A stretch of 18,279 nucleotides of DNA, from contig USAC01000040.1 of assembly GCA_900552475.1 (NCBI GenBank), forward strand, positions 1 to 18,279, given 5' to 3'. Below the pieces are notes generated by a model, which worked only from the letters and a program-made list of their open reading frames with translations, did not search any database and was not told the DNA's origin. Of this stretch, positions 6,881 through 14,926 are shown one piece after another. The DNA is from an uncultured Eubacteriales bacterium. GTDB lineage: Bacteria; Bacillota; Clostridia; Oscillospirales; Oscillospiraceae. Each line of letters starts with the position of its first letter. Position 1 is the stretch's first letter. The translations under genes were made by a program, and so were the position numbers.

Positions 6881-7330
6881 ATGGGAATGTCAGATTTGAT
6901 CGCAGGATTCATCCAGAGTGCTCTGGATGATGCAAACGGGGTGTTGGAGCTGCAGCGCAGCGACCTCGCCCAGCAGTTCGGCTGCGTACCCAGCCAGATC
7001 AACTATGTGATGTCCACCCGGTTTTCACCCGAGCGCGGCTACATTGTGGAGTCGCGGCGGGGCGGCGGCGGATATATCCGCATTACCCGGGTCCGGGTCG
7101 ACCGCCAGACGCTGCTGATGCACGTCATCAACTCCATCGGCGATACGCTCGACCTTCCGAGCGCGCGGGCTATCATCCAGAATCTGACCGAGTCCGAGGC
7201 CATCGACCGGGCGGCGGGACAGGCGCTTCTGAGCGCCGTGTCCGACAGCGCCCTGCGCACGGTGCCGAAGGAGCACCGCGGCCCCCTGCGGGCAAATATC
7301 TGCAAACAGGTTTTGATCCATCTGGTTTGA
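6881..7330 (+). CDS. ctsR: CtsR, transcriptional repressor of class III stress genes
   Basis: CtsR represses clp genes by binding direct heptad repeats. It is inactivated by heat, through a glycine-rich loop, and by McsA/McsB-linked control in Bacillus. The 149-residue protein has the N-terminal helix-turn-helix (SDLAQQFGCVPSQINYVMSTRF, about 27-48) and the wing RRGGGGYIRI (59-68) holding the tetraglycine heat-sensing loop. The C-terminal half matches the CtsR dimerisation domain. The ATG at 6881 follows GGAAAGGGGTG; an ATG at 6887 is a possible alternative. It is the first gene of ctsR-mcsA-clpC and lies downstream of two CtsR operators. Since mcsB is absent from the operon, control by arginine kinase cannot be assumed here. 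Confidence 0.95.
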   Translation: MGMSDLIAGFIQSALDDANGVLELQRSDLAQQFGCVPSQINYVMSTRFSPERGYIVESRRGGGGYIRITRVRVDRQTLLMHVINSIGDTLDLPSARAIIQNLTESEAIDRAAGQALLSAVSDSALRTVPKEHRGPLRANICKQVLIHLV

Positions 7331-7354
7331 CTTTCCATAAAGGAGGAAAACATT

Positions 7355-7801
7355 ATGAAGTGTGAACGCTGTGGAAAGAACGAAGCGACATTTTATTATA
7401 AGAGCAGCATCAACGGCAAGGTGACGGAGCTGCACCTGTGCCCCGAGTGTGCGGAGGCGCTCGGCTATACCGAAAGCCTGCGCAGCACATGGCACCGGCC
7501 CCTGAGCCTGTTCGACGACGACTTCTTCAGCCGGCCCTTCGGCCTGCTCGAGCCGCTGTTTGACGGCTTCGGCACGAGACTCCTCACGGAATTCCCGCAG
7601 CCCGACCAGCCGGACGCCGAGGTGTCCATCCCCACGCCCCAGCCCCGCCGCGGACTGGTGAGCGACGAAGAGCAGAAGGCTCTGCAGAGTGAGCGCAGGC
7701 GCAACGCCCTGCGCAGTCAGCTCGACGCGGCTGTCCGGGAGGAGCGGTACGAGGACGCGGCCAGGCTGCGTGACGAGCTGCGCTCCCTGCCGCAGGAGTA
7801 A
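7355..7801 (+). CDS. mcsA: McsA-like zinc-finger/UVR-motif protein (short form)
   Basis: McsA proteins modulate CtsR and ClpC and, in Bacillus, activate the arginine kinase McsB. This 148-residue protein has one zinc-binding unit, C3-x2-C6 with C29-x2-C32 (MKCERCGK and LCPECAE), and a C-terminal UvrB/UvrC (UVR) motif at about 118-146 that contains REERYEDAARLRDELR. Bacillus McsA is longer (about 185 residues) and has a second pair of CxxC motifs in the middle. Here that region (about 45-115) is Pro/Arg-rich and has no Cys. The ribosome binding site AAAGGAGG before 7355 is strong. The gene sits between ctsR and clpC, supporting a role as ClpC/CtsR adaptor. The gene symbol is given by position and domains; function without McsB is uncertain. 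Confidence 0.85.
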   Translation: MKCERCGKNEATFYYKSSINGKVTELHLCPECAEALGYTESLRSTWHRPLSLFDDDFFSRPFGLLEPLFDGFGTRLLTEFPQPDQPDAEVSIPTPQPRRGLVSDEEQKALQSERRRNALRSQLDAAVREERYEDAARLRDELRSLPQE

Positions 7802-7840
7802 TCCGCGCGGCAAAGTCCAACGTGAAAGGAATGAATTACA

Positions 7841-10345
<2,505 letters not shown>

Positions 10346-10401
10346 TTTCCGCCGCCCGCGCGGGGTGAGGGGAACGATCCCCACCCCGCGCCGTGCGGAA
10401 A
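10346..10401 (+). terminator. Hairpin after clpC, possible terminator without a T run
   Basis: Directly after the clpC stop, TTTCCGC (10346-10352) pairs with GCGGAAA (10395-10401), and inside it GCGCGGGGTG (10358-10367) pairs with CACCCCGCGC (10382-10391). The downstream sequence is AATTCTCAATTTTG, with no clean T run, so intrinsic termination is uncertain. The remaining 120 bp up to the ferredoxin promoter hold nothing else I can support. Confidence 0.5.
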
Positions 10402-10520
10402 AATTCTCAATTTTGCCGGTTTTCAGCGGTTTGGAATTTCACAAACTTTCCCGGATGGCCGCTTTTTCGGCGGTTTGACCGGAAATCGCGGACTTTCTGC
10501 ATTTTCCAGTCAACTGGGTC

Positions 10521-10548
10521 TTGCAATTTTTTATTTTCATGATACAAT
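10521..10548 (+). promoter_or_regulatory. Predicted sigma-A promoter of the ferredoxin gene
   Basis: TTGCAA (10521-10526) and TACAAT (10543-10548) are separated by 16 bp of AT-rich sequence. The -10 box is about 33 bp before the ATG at 10582. Confidence 0.75.
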
Positions 10549-10581
10549 GGGCTTACAAATCAAAAATGGAGGTGCAACAAC

Positions 10582-10755
10582 ATGGCCTATCAGATCGGTT
10601 CCGCTTGCGTCAGCTGCGGCGCTTGCGCAGATGCATGTCCCGTGGGTGCTATTTCCCAGGGTGACGATCGTTATGTGATCGACGCGAACTCCTGCCTGGA
10701 TTGCGGCAGCTGCAGCGATACGTGTCCCAACGGTGCTATCAGCCCCGCTGACTAA
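10582..10755 (+). CDS. 2[4Fe-4S] clostridial-type ferredoxin
   Basis: This 57-residue protein is a small soluble electron carrier. Two classical cluster motifs are seen: C9-x2-C12-x2-C15-x3-C19-P and C38-x2-C41-x2-C44-x3-C48-P, related by internal duplication (CPVGAIS and CPNGAIS). That is the full set of eight ligands of a clostridial ferredoxin. GGAGGTG at 10568-10574 gives a strong ribosome binding site. The gene has its own promoter and its own terminator, so it is a single-gene transcript, as expected for an abundant protein. Such ferredoxins are the electron donors of Rnf complexes, and a complete rnf operon core lies 6 kb upstream; that the two work together is inference. Confidence 0.96.
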   Translation: MAYQIGSACVSCGACADACPVGAISQGDDRYVIDANSCLDCGSCSDTCPNGAISPAD

Positions 10756-10770
10756 TTACATCGCATGCTG

Positions 10771-10807
10771 AAAAAGCACCGGAGCTTGCCCGCTCCGGTG
10801 CTTTTTT
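10771..10807 (+). terminator. Rho-independent terminator of the ferredoxin gene
   Basis: A stem of AAAAGCACCGGAGC with GCTCCGGTGCTTTT closes a 6-nt loop and is followed by a TTTTTT run (10802-10807). It separates the ferredoxin transcript from the next promoter, which begins only 2 bp later. Confidence 0.93.
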
Positions 10808-10808
10808 C

Positions 10809-10837
10809 TTGCGCCGCGGGCGGTTTTATCGTACAAT
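10809..10837 (+). promoter_or_regulatory. Predicted promoter of the trmN6-rsmI pair
   Basis: TTGCGC (10809-10814) and TACAAT (10832-10837) lie 17 bp apart, directly after the ferredoxin terminator and 32 bp before the GTG start at 10870. Confidence 0.6.
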
Positions 10838-10869
10838 GGGAGAAAGAAACAAGCGGAGGAGGGCGCGCG

Positions 10870-11595
10870 GTGGAGAAAACGGACTGGCTCTGGCCGGGCG
10901 GGGTGCGGTATGTCTATGACGAGGCGGCCTTCCGCCCAGGGACGGACACGTTCCTGCTCGGCGCGTTCCCGAAGCTGTGGCGCGGGGCGCGCGTGTGCGA
11001 CCTCGGCGCGGGGATCGGGCTGCTGGGCCTGCTGCTGCTCGCGCGCGAGCCGTCGCTGCGGGTGACGAACGTGGAGCTGCAGGCGCACGCCGCTGACCTC
11101 GCGCGGCGCAATGCGGAGGAGAACGGCTTCGCGGAGCAAATCACCTGCCTGCGGGCCGACCTGCGCGATAAAGGGCAGCTGCCGGCGGCGGGGAGCTTCG
11201 ACCTCGTGGTCGCAAACCCGCCGTATTTTGCCCCGCACAGCGGCGCGCTGCCGCCCGATCCGGCGCGGCGGGATGCCCGCGCCGAGACGAGCTGCACGCT
11301 CGCGGATGTTTGCGCCGCGACGGGGAGACTCCTGCGCTGGGGCGGGCAGTTCTGTCTTGTGTTCCGCACGGAGCGGCTGGCGGAGCTGCTGGAGACGCTG
11401 CGCCGGAGCGGACTGGAGCCGAAGCGTCTGCGTCTGGTGCAGCATGACGCCGCATCCGCGCCGTCGCTGCTGCTGCTCGAGAGCCGCCGCGGCGGAAGGC
11501 CGGGACTTGCCGTCGAGCCGACGCTCCTGCTGCGGGACGCCGACGGGCGCGAGACGGACGAGACGCGCCGCATCTATTTCAGAGACAAGGAGTGA
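10870..11595 (+). CDS. tRNA1(Val) adenine-N6-methyltransferase-like protein (TrmN6/YabB family)
   Basis: This is an SAM-dependent N6-adenine methyltransferase. With a GTG start at 10870 it has 241 residues. The SAM-binding motif DLGAGIG is at 44-50 and the catalytic NPPY motif at 116-119 (VVANPPYF), the arrangement of the TrmN6/YfiC/YabB family that modifies A37 of tRNA(Val). The GTG is preferred because GGAGGAGGG (10855-10863) lies 6 nt before it. An in-frame ATG at 10765 would run through the ferredoxin terminator and the promoter. rsmI follows with a 5-bp gap, matching the Bacillus yabB-yabC neighbourhood, but the small GIY-YIG gene (yazA) usually between them is missing. The exact RNA target is inferred from family only. 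Confidence 0.87.
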   Translation: MEKTDWLWPGGVRYVYDEAAFRPGTDTFLLGAFPKLWRGARVCDLGAGIGLLGLLLLAREPSLRVTNVELQAHAADLARRNAEENGFAEQITCLRADLRDKGQLPAAGSFDLVVANPPYFAPHSGALPPDPARRDARAETSCTLADVCAATGRLLRWGGQFCLVFRTERLAELLETLRRSGLEPKRLRLVQHDAASAPSLLLLESRRGGRPGLAVEPTLLLRDADGRETDETRRIYFRDKE

Positions 11596-11600
11596 TCCGA

Positions 11601-12440
11601 ATGGCCGGAATTATATATCTGGTGGCTACGCCCATCGGAAACCTCGGGGATTTCTCTCCCCGCGCCGTCGAGACGCTGCGCAGCGCGGATTTCATCGCCG
11701 CCGAGGATACGCGCGTGTCCATGAAGTTGCTGAACCATTTTGAGATCAAAAAGCCGCTCGTGAGCTACCATGAGCACAACCGCGCGGCAGCGGGACAGGC
11801 GATCCTTGCCCGCCTGCTCGGCGGGGAGACGTGCGCCCTCGTGACCGACGCCGGGACGCCAGCCATCAGCGACCCGGGCGAGGATCTCGTCCGGCTCTGC
11901 AGCGAAAACGGCGTCACGGTGCAGGCCGTGCCGGGCTGCTGCGCGGCGGTGTGCGCGCTGGCGGTGTCGGGTCTGCCGACGGGGCGGTTTACGTTTGAAG
12001 GCTTCCTCTCGGCGAACAGGAAGGAGCGGCGCACGCGCCTGCAGGAGCTTGCGGGGGAGGAGCGGACGATGGTGTTCCACGAGGCGCCGCACAAGCTGCG
12101 CGCGACGCTTGGAGACATGGCGGAGCTGCTGGGGGGCGAGCGCCCCGTCGCGCTCTGCCGCGAGCTGACGAAGCTCCACGAGCAGACGATGCGCACGACG
12201 CTCGCCGCAGCGGTCGAGCACTACCGTGAGACGGAGCCACGCGGGGAGTATGTCCTCGTCGTGGCGGGCGCGCCGCGGCAGGAAAAGCCCGCCGTCACGC
12301 TCGAGAGCGGCGCGCAGCAGGTGCTGCGCCTGCGCGAGGAGGGCGCGCGCTTGAAGGACGCCGCCCGCGAGGTCGCCGCCGCCACGGGCCTGAACAAAAA
12401 CGAGCTCTACAACGCCGCATTGCGCTTGGAAAAAGAATAA
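11601..12440 (+). CDS. rsmI: RsmI, 16S rRNA (cytidine1402-2'-O)-methyltransferase
   Basis: RsmI methylates the 2'-OH of C1402 in 16S rRNA near the decoding centre. The 279-residue protein shows the tetrapyrrole-methylase fold signatures of the family: YLVATPIGNLGD at 6-17, AAEDTR at 33-38, SYHEHN at 55-60, LVTDAGTPAISDPG at 80-93 and then PGCCAAVCALAVSGLP. The C-terminal 50 residues carry an Arg/Leu-rich helical region with a GLNKNELYNAAL end, typical of the RsmI C-terminal domain. The ATG at 11601 has AAGGAG (11587-11592) 8 nt upstream, preferred over the in-frame GTG at 11592. It is co-transcribed with the upstream methyltransferase. Confidence 0.95.
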   Translation: MAGIIYLVATPIGNLGDFSPRAVETLRSADFIAAEDTRVSMKLLNHFEIKKPLVSYHEHNRAAAGQAILARLLGGETCALVTDAGTPAISDPGEDLVRLCSENGVTVQAVPGCCAAVCALAVSGLPTGRFTFEGFLSANRKERRTRLQELAGEERTMVFHEAPHKLRATLGDMAELLGGERPVALCRELTKLHEQTMRTTLAAAVEHYRETEPRGEYVLVVAGAPRQEKPAVTLESGAQQVLRLREEGARLKDAAREVAAATGLNKNELYNAALRLEKE

Positions 12441-12450
12441 TTGCCGCGAA

Positions 12451-12488
12451 CGAGGGAACGCCCCGCTACATAGCGGGGCGTTCCCTCG
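12451..12488. other. Perfect GC-rich hairpin after rsmI
   Basis: An 18-nt arm (12451-12468) is exactly complementary to 12471-12488, leaving a tiny loop (the inner pairs probably open). It lies 10 bp after the rsmI stop but is followed by GCAGTCGAAAAAGG rather than a T run. It may stop transcription poorly, protect the 3' end, or belong to the repeat that follows. Confidence 0.6.
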
Positions 12489-12507
12489 CAGTCGAAAAAG
12501 GTCCCAC

Positions 12508-12680
12508 CGAGTTCGCGCCGCGCACGGCGCGAATAAATCTCAATTATTTTTCTGACGACATGCGCGTCAGAAAAATTCTCTGCGCGGAGAGAATGTGTGT
12601 TTTGCCCGCCTGTGGCAGGCAAAACGCGCGGTTCGGAGCGAATTTAATCGTCAAAAGGGCAGCGCCCTTTTGATGATTAA
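12508..12680 (+). repeat. Modular multi-hairpin intergenic repeat, copy B
   Basis: This copy has the same order of parts as copies A and C but with different stem sequences. H1 is TTCGCGCCG/CGGCGCGAA (12512-12533). H2 is an 11-bp stem (12547-12557 with 12565-12575) with the 7-nt loop ACATGCG. The linker TTCTCTGCGCGGAGAGAA can itself fold. H3 is GTTTTGCC-C-GCC with GGC-A-GGCAAAAC (12599-12625). H4 is a 17-bp stem with one G-T pair (12644-12660 with 12664-12680). The linkers GAGTTCGCG, GCGAATAAAtcTCAAT and GCGCGGttcGGAGCGAAT match copy C. It sits between the convergent rsmI and abrB-like genes. No convincing gene lies in this 282-bp gap. Confidence 0.78.
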
Positions 12681-12723
12681 AAGAATGAGTGCCACACCTG
12701 TACAAGTGTGGCACTCATTCTTT
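12680..12723 (-). terminator. Terminator of the abrB-like gene
   Basis: A perfect 18-bp stem (12680-12697 with 12706-12723) with an 8-nt loop starts at the last base of the minus-strand stop codon. Read on the minus strand it ends in TTCTTTTAAT, a short T-rich tail. Confidence 0.75.
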
Positions 12724-12968
12724 CATTCGTGGTTTCGCAGCTCCTTCAAGCAGCGGGGGCACAGATTCTTCCCCTTGAACTGGAACACATCCCGGGTGCT
12801 GTCACAAAAGATGCAGCTCGGCCGGTATTTGCGCAGGACGATCGCGGAGCCCTCCACGTAGATCTCCAGCGTGTCCTTTTCGGAGATGTCCAGCGTGCGT
12901 CTGAGTTCAATTGGAAGTACGATCCGGCCCAGTTCATCCACTTTCCTTACAATGCCAGTCGATTTCAC
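12723..12968 (-). CDS. AbrB/SpoVT-family transition-state regulator with C-terminal zinc-ribbon-like motif
   Basis: AbrB-type proteins are small swapped-hairpin DNA-binding proteins that control growth-phase and sporulation genes. With a GTG start at 12968 the protein has 81 residues. The N-terminus, MKSTGIVRKVDELGRIVLP, followed by IELRRTLDI, is the canonical AbrB domain. The C-terminal third has CIFC and, 18 residues later, CPRC, two CxxC pairs that could bind zinc, a layout found in some clostridial AbrB relatives but not in Bacillus AbrB. The GTG is chosen because AGGAG lies 8 nt upstream and the family starts with MKSTG; a TTG 30 bp further out is unlikely. A near-consensus promoter is at 13020-13048. 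It faces rsmI, as abrB does in Bacillus. Confidence 0.92.
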   Translation of the reverse strand: MKSTGIVRKVDELGRIVLPIELRRTLDISEKDTLEIYVEGSAIVLRKYRPSCIFCDSTRDVFQFKGKNLCPRCLKELRNHE

Positions 12969-13019
12969 AATTTGTTCTCCTCTGCTGTTTCCTTCCAAAA
13001 TTTTGTAGCTGCTTTGTAT

Positions 13020-13048
13020 ATTATGACATATTTTACAAATTCTGTCAA
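13020..13048 (-). promoter_or_regulatory. Predicted sigma-A promoter of the abrB-like gene
   Basis: On the minus strand, TTGACA (13043-13048) and CATAAT (13020-13025) are 17 bp apart in an AT-rich island. This gives a leader of about 45 nt before the GTG at 12968. The same 173-bp gap must also serve spmA, but I see no clear sigma-A or sigma-E promoter on the plus strand. Confidence 0.82.
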
Positions 13049-13141
13049 TCGAATATCGACAATTATGACGGTTCTTTTACAAATAAACATCTGCTTGGAA
13101 TGCATATATATCATTAGACCGCTGAAAGGGAGGCAGAAGAA

Positions 13142-13723
13142 ATGGCGATGGCGTGGGTCTGGACGGTGATGGCCGCGGCCGCGGTGATCTTCGGCGCGCT
13201 GACGGGGCGGATGGCGCAGGTGGGCGCGGCGGCGCTGGAGGGGGCGCGGTCGGCGGTGGAGCTGTGCCTGTCGATGGCGGGGGTGGTGTGCCTGTGGACG
13301 GGCGTGATGGAGGTGATGGAGCGCTGCGGCCTTGCGGGCGGGCTGGCGCGGCTGCTGCGTCCGGCTTTGCGGCGGATCCTGCCGCAGGCGAGCCGCGACG
13401 GTGAGACGCTCGCGGCCGTCTCGGCCAACGTCTCGGCGAATCTGCTCGGTCTCGGCAACGCCGCGACGCCGCTCGGCATCCGCGCTGCGCGGCGGATGGC
13501 CGCGGGGTGCGACGGTGTCGCGAGCGACGAGCTGTGCCGGCTCGTGGTACTGAACACGGCGTCGATCCAGCTGCTGCCGACGACCGTGGCCGGGGTGCGC
13601 CTGGCGAGCGGCGCGGCGGCACCATTCGATATCCTGCCGGCGGTGTGGCTGTCGTCGGTGCTCTCGGTCGCGGCGGGGCTGCTCATGGCACGGGTGCTGG
13701 GACAGATCTGGGGGCGCGGCTGA
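13142..13723 (+). CDS. spmA: SpmA, spore maturation protein A
   Basis: SpmA is a membrane protein needed for spore core dehydration in Bacillus, where it works with SpmB. The 193-residue protein is close to the Bacillus length. It has several hydrophobic helices and the nucleoside-recognition (Gate) domain signature NVSANLLGLGNAATPLGIRAA at about 96-116, then LNTASIQLLPTTVAGVR. The ATG at 13142 has GGGAGG (13128-13133) 8 nt upstream. The stop overlaps the spmB start by one base (TGATG), indicating coupled translation. It points to a spore-forming host. In Bacillus the pair follows dacB; here the upstream neighbour is the divergent abrB-like gene. Confidence 0.93.
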   Translation: MAMAWVWTVMAAAAVIFGALTGRMAQVGAAALEGARSAVELCLSMAGVVCLWTGVMEVMERCGLAGGLARLLRPALRRILPQASRDGETLAAVSANVSANLLGLGNAATPLGIRAARRMAAGCDGVASDELCRLVVLNTASIQLLPTTVAGVRLASGAAAPFDILPAVWLSSVLSVAAGLLMARVLGQIWGRG

Positions 13724-14244
13724 TGGGGCTCACGGACTATATCGTGCCGCTGCTGCTGGCCGGGACAGCGGTCTGCGCGCTGGCGCGGCGGGTGGACGTC
13801 TACGCGGCGCTGACGGCGGGCGCGGGGGAGGGGCTGCGCGTGATGGCGCGCATCTGCCCGGCACTGATCGGCCTGCTGACGGCGGTGGGGATGTTCCGCG
13901 CTTCGGGCGCGATGGACGTGCTCGCGGGGGTGCTCGCGCCGCTGCTGCGCCTGCTTGGCATTCCACCGGAGACGGCGGCGCTGCTGCTCGTGCGGCCGGT
14001 CAGCGGGTCGGGGGCGCTCGCCGTCGGGAGCGAGCTGATGGCGGCCTACGGCGCGGATTCCTACATCGGGCGCGTCGCGGCGGTCATGCTCGGCTGCACG
14101 GAGACGACGTTTTATACCATCGCCGTCTACTTCGGTGCGGCAGGTATCCGCCGCACGCGATATACCGTCCCCGCAGCCCTCACAGCGGACCTCACAGGCT
14201 TCATCGCCGCCGCCCTGAGCGTCCGCCTCTTCTTCGGCACATAA
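13723..14244 (+). CDS. spmB: SpmB, spore maturation protein B
   Basis: SpmB is the partner of SpmA in spore maturation. The 173-residue membrane protein has the Gate-domain features RPVSGSGALAVGSE (91-104) and GCTETTFYTIAVYFG (124-138), both typical of SpmB. Hydrophobic helices are at about 5-22, 42-60, 66-80 and 150-170. The ATG at 13723 shares its A with the spmA stop codon; no strong ribosome binding site is visible (only GGGGGCG), so translation probably depends on coupling to spmA. Ends 62 bp before a shared convergent terminator. Confidence 0.93.
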   Translation: MGLTDYIVPLLLAGTAVCALARRVDVYAALTAGAGEGLRVMARICPALIGLLTAVGMFRASGAMDVLAGVLAPLLRLLGIPPETAALLLVRPVSGSGALAVGSELMAAYGADSYIGRVAAVMLGCTETTFYTIAVYFGAAGIRRTRYTVPAALTADLTGFIAAALSVRLFFGT

Positions 14245-14302
14245 ACGCGAAGCGCAGCGAGAATTCCATTGGGAAAAGGGCTTTGCTCTTTTCCCAATGG
14301 AA
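14245..14302 (+). repeat. Partial modular repeat, copy D (3' part only)
   Basis: Right after the spmB stop, ACGCGAAGCGCAGCGAGAAT resembles the linker before H4 in copy C (GGCGCGGAGCGAAGCGAAT). It is followed by an H4-like 17-bp hairpin (14264-14280 with 14286-14302, one G-T pair, loop CTTTG). H1 to H3 are absent. It is called a remnant because the linker and hairpin occur in the same order as in full copies. Confidence 0.55.
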
Positions 14303-14305
14303 AGC

Positions 14306-14338
14306 GAAAGAGCCGCAGACATCGTCTGCGGCTCTTTC
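14306..14338. terminator. Convergent hairpin terminator between spmB and the minus-strand gene
   Basis: A perfect 15-bp stem (14306-14320 with 14324-14338) has loop ATC and ends in CTCTTTC on both strands. It lies 2 bp from the stop of the minus-strand gene at 14341 and is likely shared by both convergent transcripts. Confidence 0.75.
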
Positions 14339-14340
14339 AC

Positions 14341-14751
14341 TTAGTCCATATCCACCGTGATGTGGTCGGTTCCGTGCTGCTCAAATTCGCCTAAGTACGC
14401 GTTCATACGCTCCATGACCTCGTCGTAGTTGTCCTGCGTGATGGGCGGATCGTCCATATCGCGCAGAGCCAGCTCCTGAGCGAGGATCTCGAAAAACGTG
14501 TTGTCCTCATAGGCCATGATCGCCTCATGGATGCCGCCGTCGGCGAACGCGCGCGAGGGGATCAGTTCCCCCTCGGACAGCTCCGTCAGCGGGGCCATCC
14601 CGTGGCTGAGACAATAGGAGAAGATCAGGCTCTCCACCTGGTCATAGTCCCGGATGCGATCGTCACCCCGGGTGGAATTGAGCACCCAGTTGCCGATGTA
14701 CACCAGATCCAGCAGACGCCGGAACTGCTTTTCCGTGAGTTTGATTTCCAT
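14341..14751 (-). CDS. Acidic protein of unknown function
   Basis: I do not recognise this 136-residue protein. It begins MEIKLTEKQFRRLLDLVYIG, is mostly helical in character, has no membrane segment or signal peptide, and is acidic towards the C-terminus (HGTDHITVDMD). The ATG at 14751 is chosen because GGAGGTG lies 5 nt upstream (14757-14763). The longer open frame, to 14883, would begin upstream of the likely promoter. It is a single gene, divergent from murI, and converges with spmB. Codon use resembles its neighbours, so it is probably a native cytoplasmic protein. Confidence 0.82.
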   Translation of the reverse strand: MEIKLTEKQFRRLLDLVYIGNWVLNSTRGDDRIRDYDQVESLIFSYCLSHGMAPLTELSEGELIPSRAFADGGIHEAIMAYEDNTFFEILAQELALRDMDDPPITQDNYDEVMERMNAYLGEFEQHGTDHITVDMD

Positions 14752-14799
14752 ACCCGCACCTCCAGACTCCATACCCGCCGGGCGTTTTCTATGAATCAC

Positions 14800-14828
14800 A
14801 GTATAGCAGACCCGCGGGGAAAATACCA
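14800..14828 (-). promoter_or_regulatory. Possible promoter of the 14341-14751 gene
   Basis: On the minus strand, TATACT (14800-14805) is a good -10 box about 49 bp before the ATG at 14751. The -35 region TGGTAT (14823-14828), 17 bp away, is weak. Confidence 0.45.
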
Positions 14829-14862
14829 CTGAAAAAAGCGGGGAAATTCCCCAATTTTTAGC

Positions 14863-14891
14863 TTGAGAACGCCTGTAATCCATAGTATAAT
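14863..14891 (+). promoter_or_regulatory. Predicted sigma-A promoter of murI-ywiB-argS
   Basis: TTGAGA (14863-14868) and a perfect TATAAT (14886-14891) are separated by 17 bp. Transcription would begin near 14898, giving a leader of about 30 nt. The -10 box lies inside the inverted repeat at 14881-14912. Confidence 0.85.
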
Positions 14892-14912
14892 TAATCAGTT
14901 AATGATACTATG
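14881..14912 (+). promoter_or_regulatory. Inverted repeat over the murI promoter -10 and start site
   Basis: CATAGTATAATTAA and TTAATGATACTATG form a 14-bp inverted repeat with one mismatch around TCAG. It covers the -10 box and the expected start site and ends 1 bp before the ribosome binding site. It could be an operator for a dimeric repressor. Most of the left arm would not be in the mRNA, so an RNA hairpin is less likely. Confidence 0.55.
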
Positions 14913-14926
14913 AGGAGGCGAGCATC

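Noticed and set aside
10402..10520. Possible further repeat copy after clpC (AATTCTCAATTTTG resembles a linker of copy B)
   Set aside because: The H1-H4 hairpins and the GCGGAGCGAAGCG linker are missing; the similarity is one short AT-rich string.
10765..10869. Longer N-terminus for the TrmN6-like methyltransferase from an ATG at 10765
   Set aside because: It would translate through the ferredoxin terminator and the gene's own promoter. The GTG at 10870 has a strong ribosome binding site.
12595..13169. Small plus-strand open frames opposite abrB and in the AT-rich gap before spmA
   Set aside because: They overlap the abrB-like gene, the repeat or the promoter region, and have no ribosome binding sites or recognisable products.
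14752..14883. Longer N-terminus for the minus-strand acidic protein
   Set aside because: The extension spans the likely promoter and has no ribosome binding site, while the ATG at 14751 has GGAGGTG.
14892..14926. Riboswitch or T-box leader before murI-ywiB-argS
   Set aside because: The leader is only about 30 nt, too short for either, and no T-box sequence is seen. argS has no leader of its own, only a 14-bp gap.
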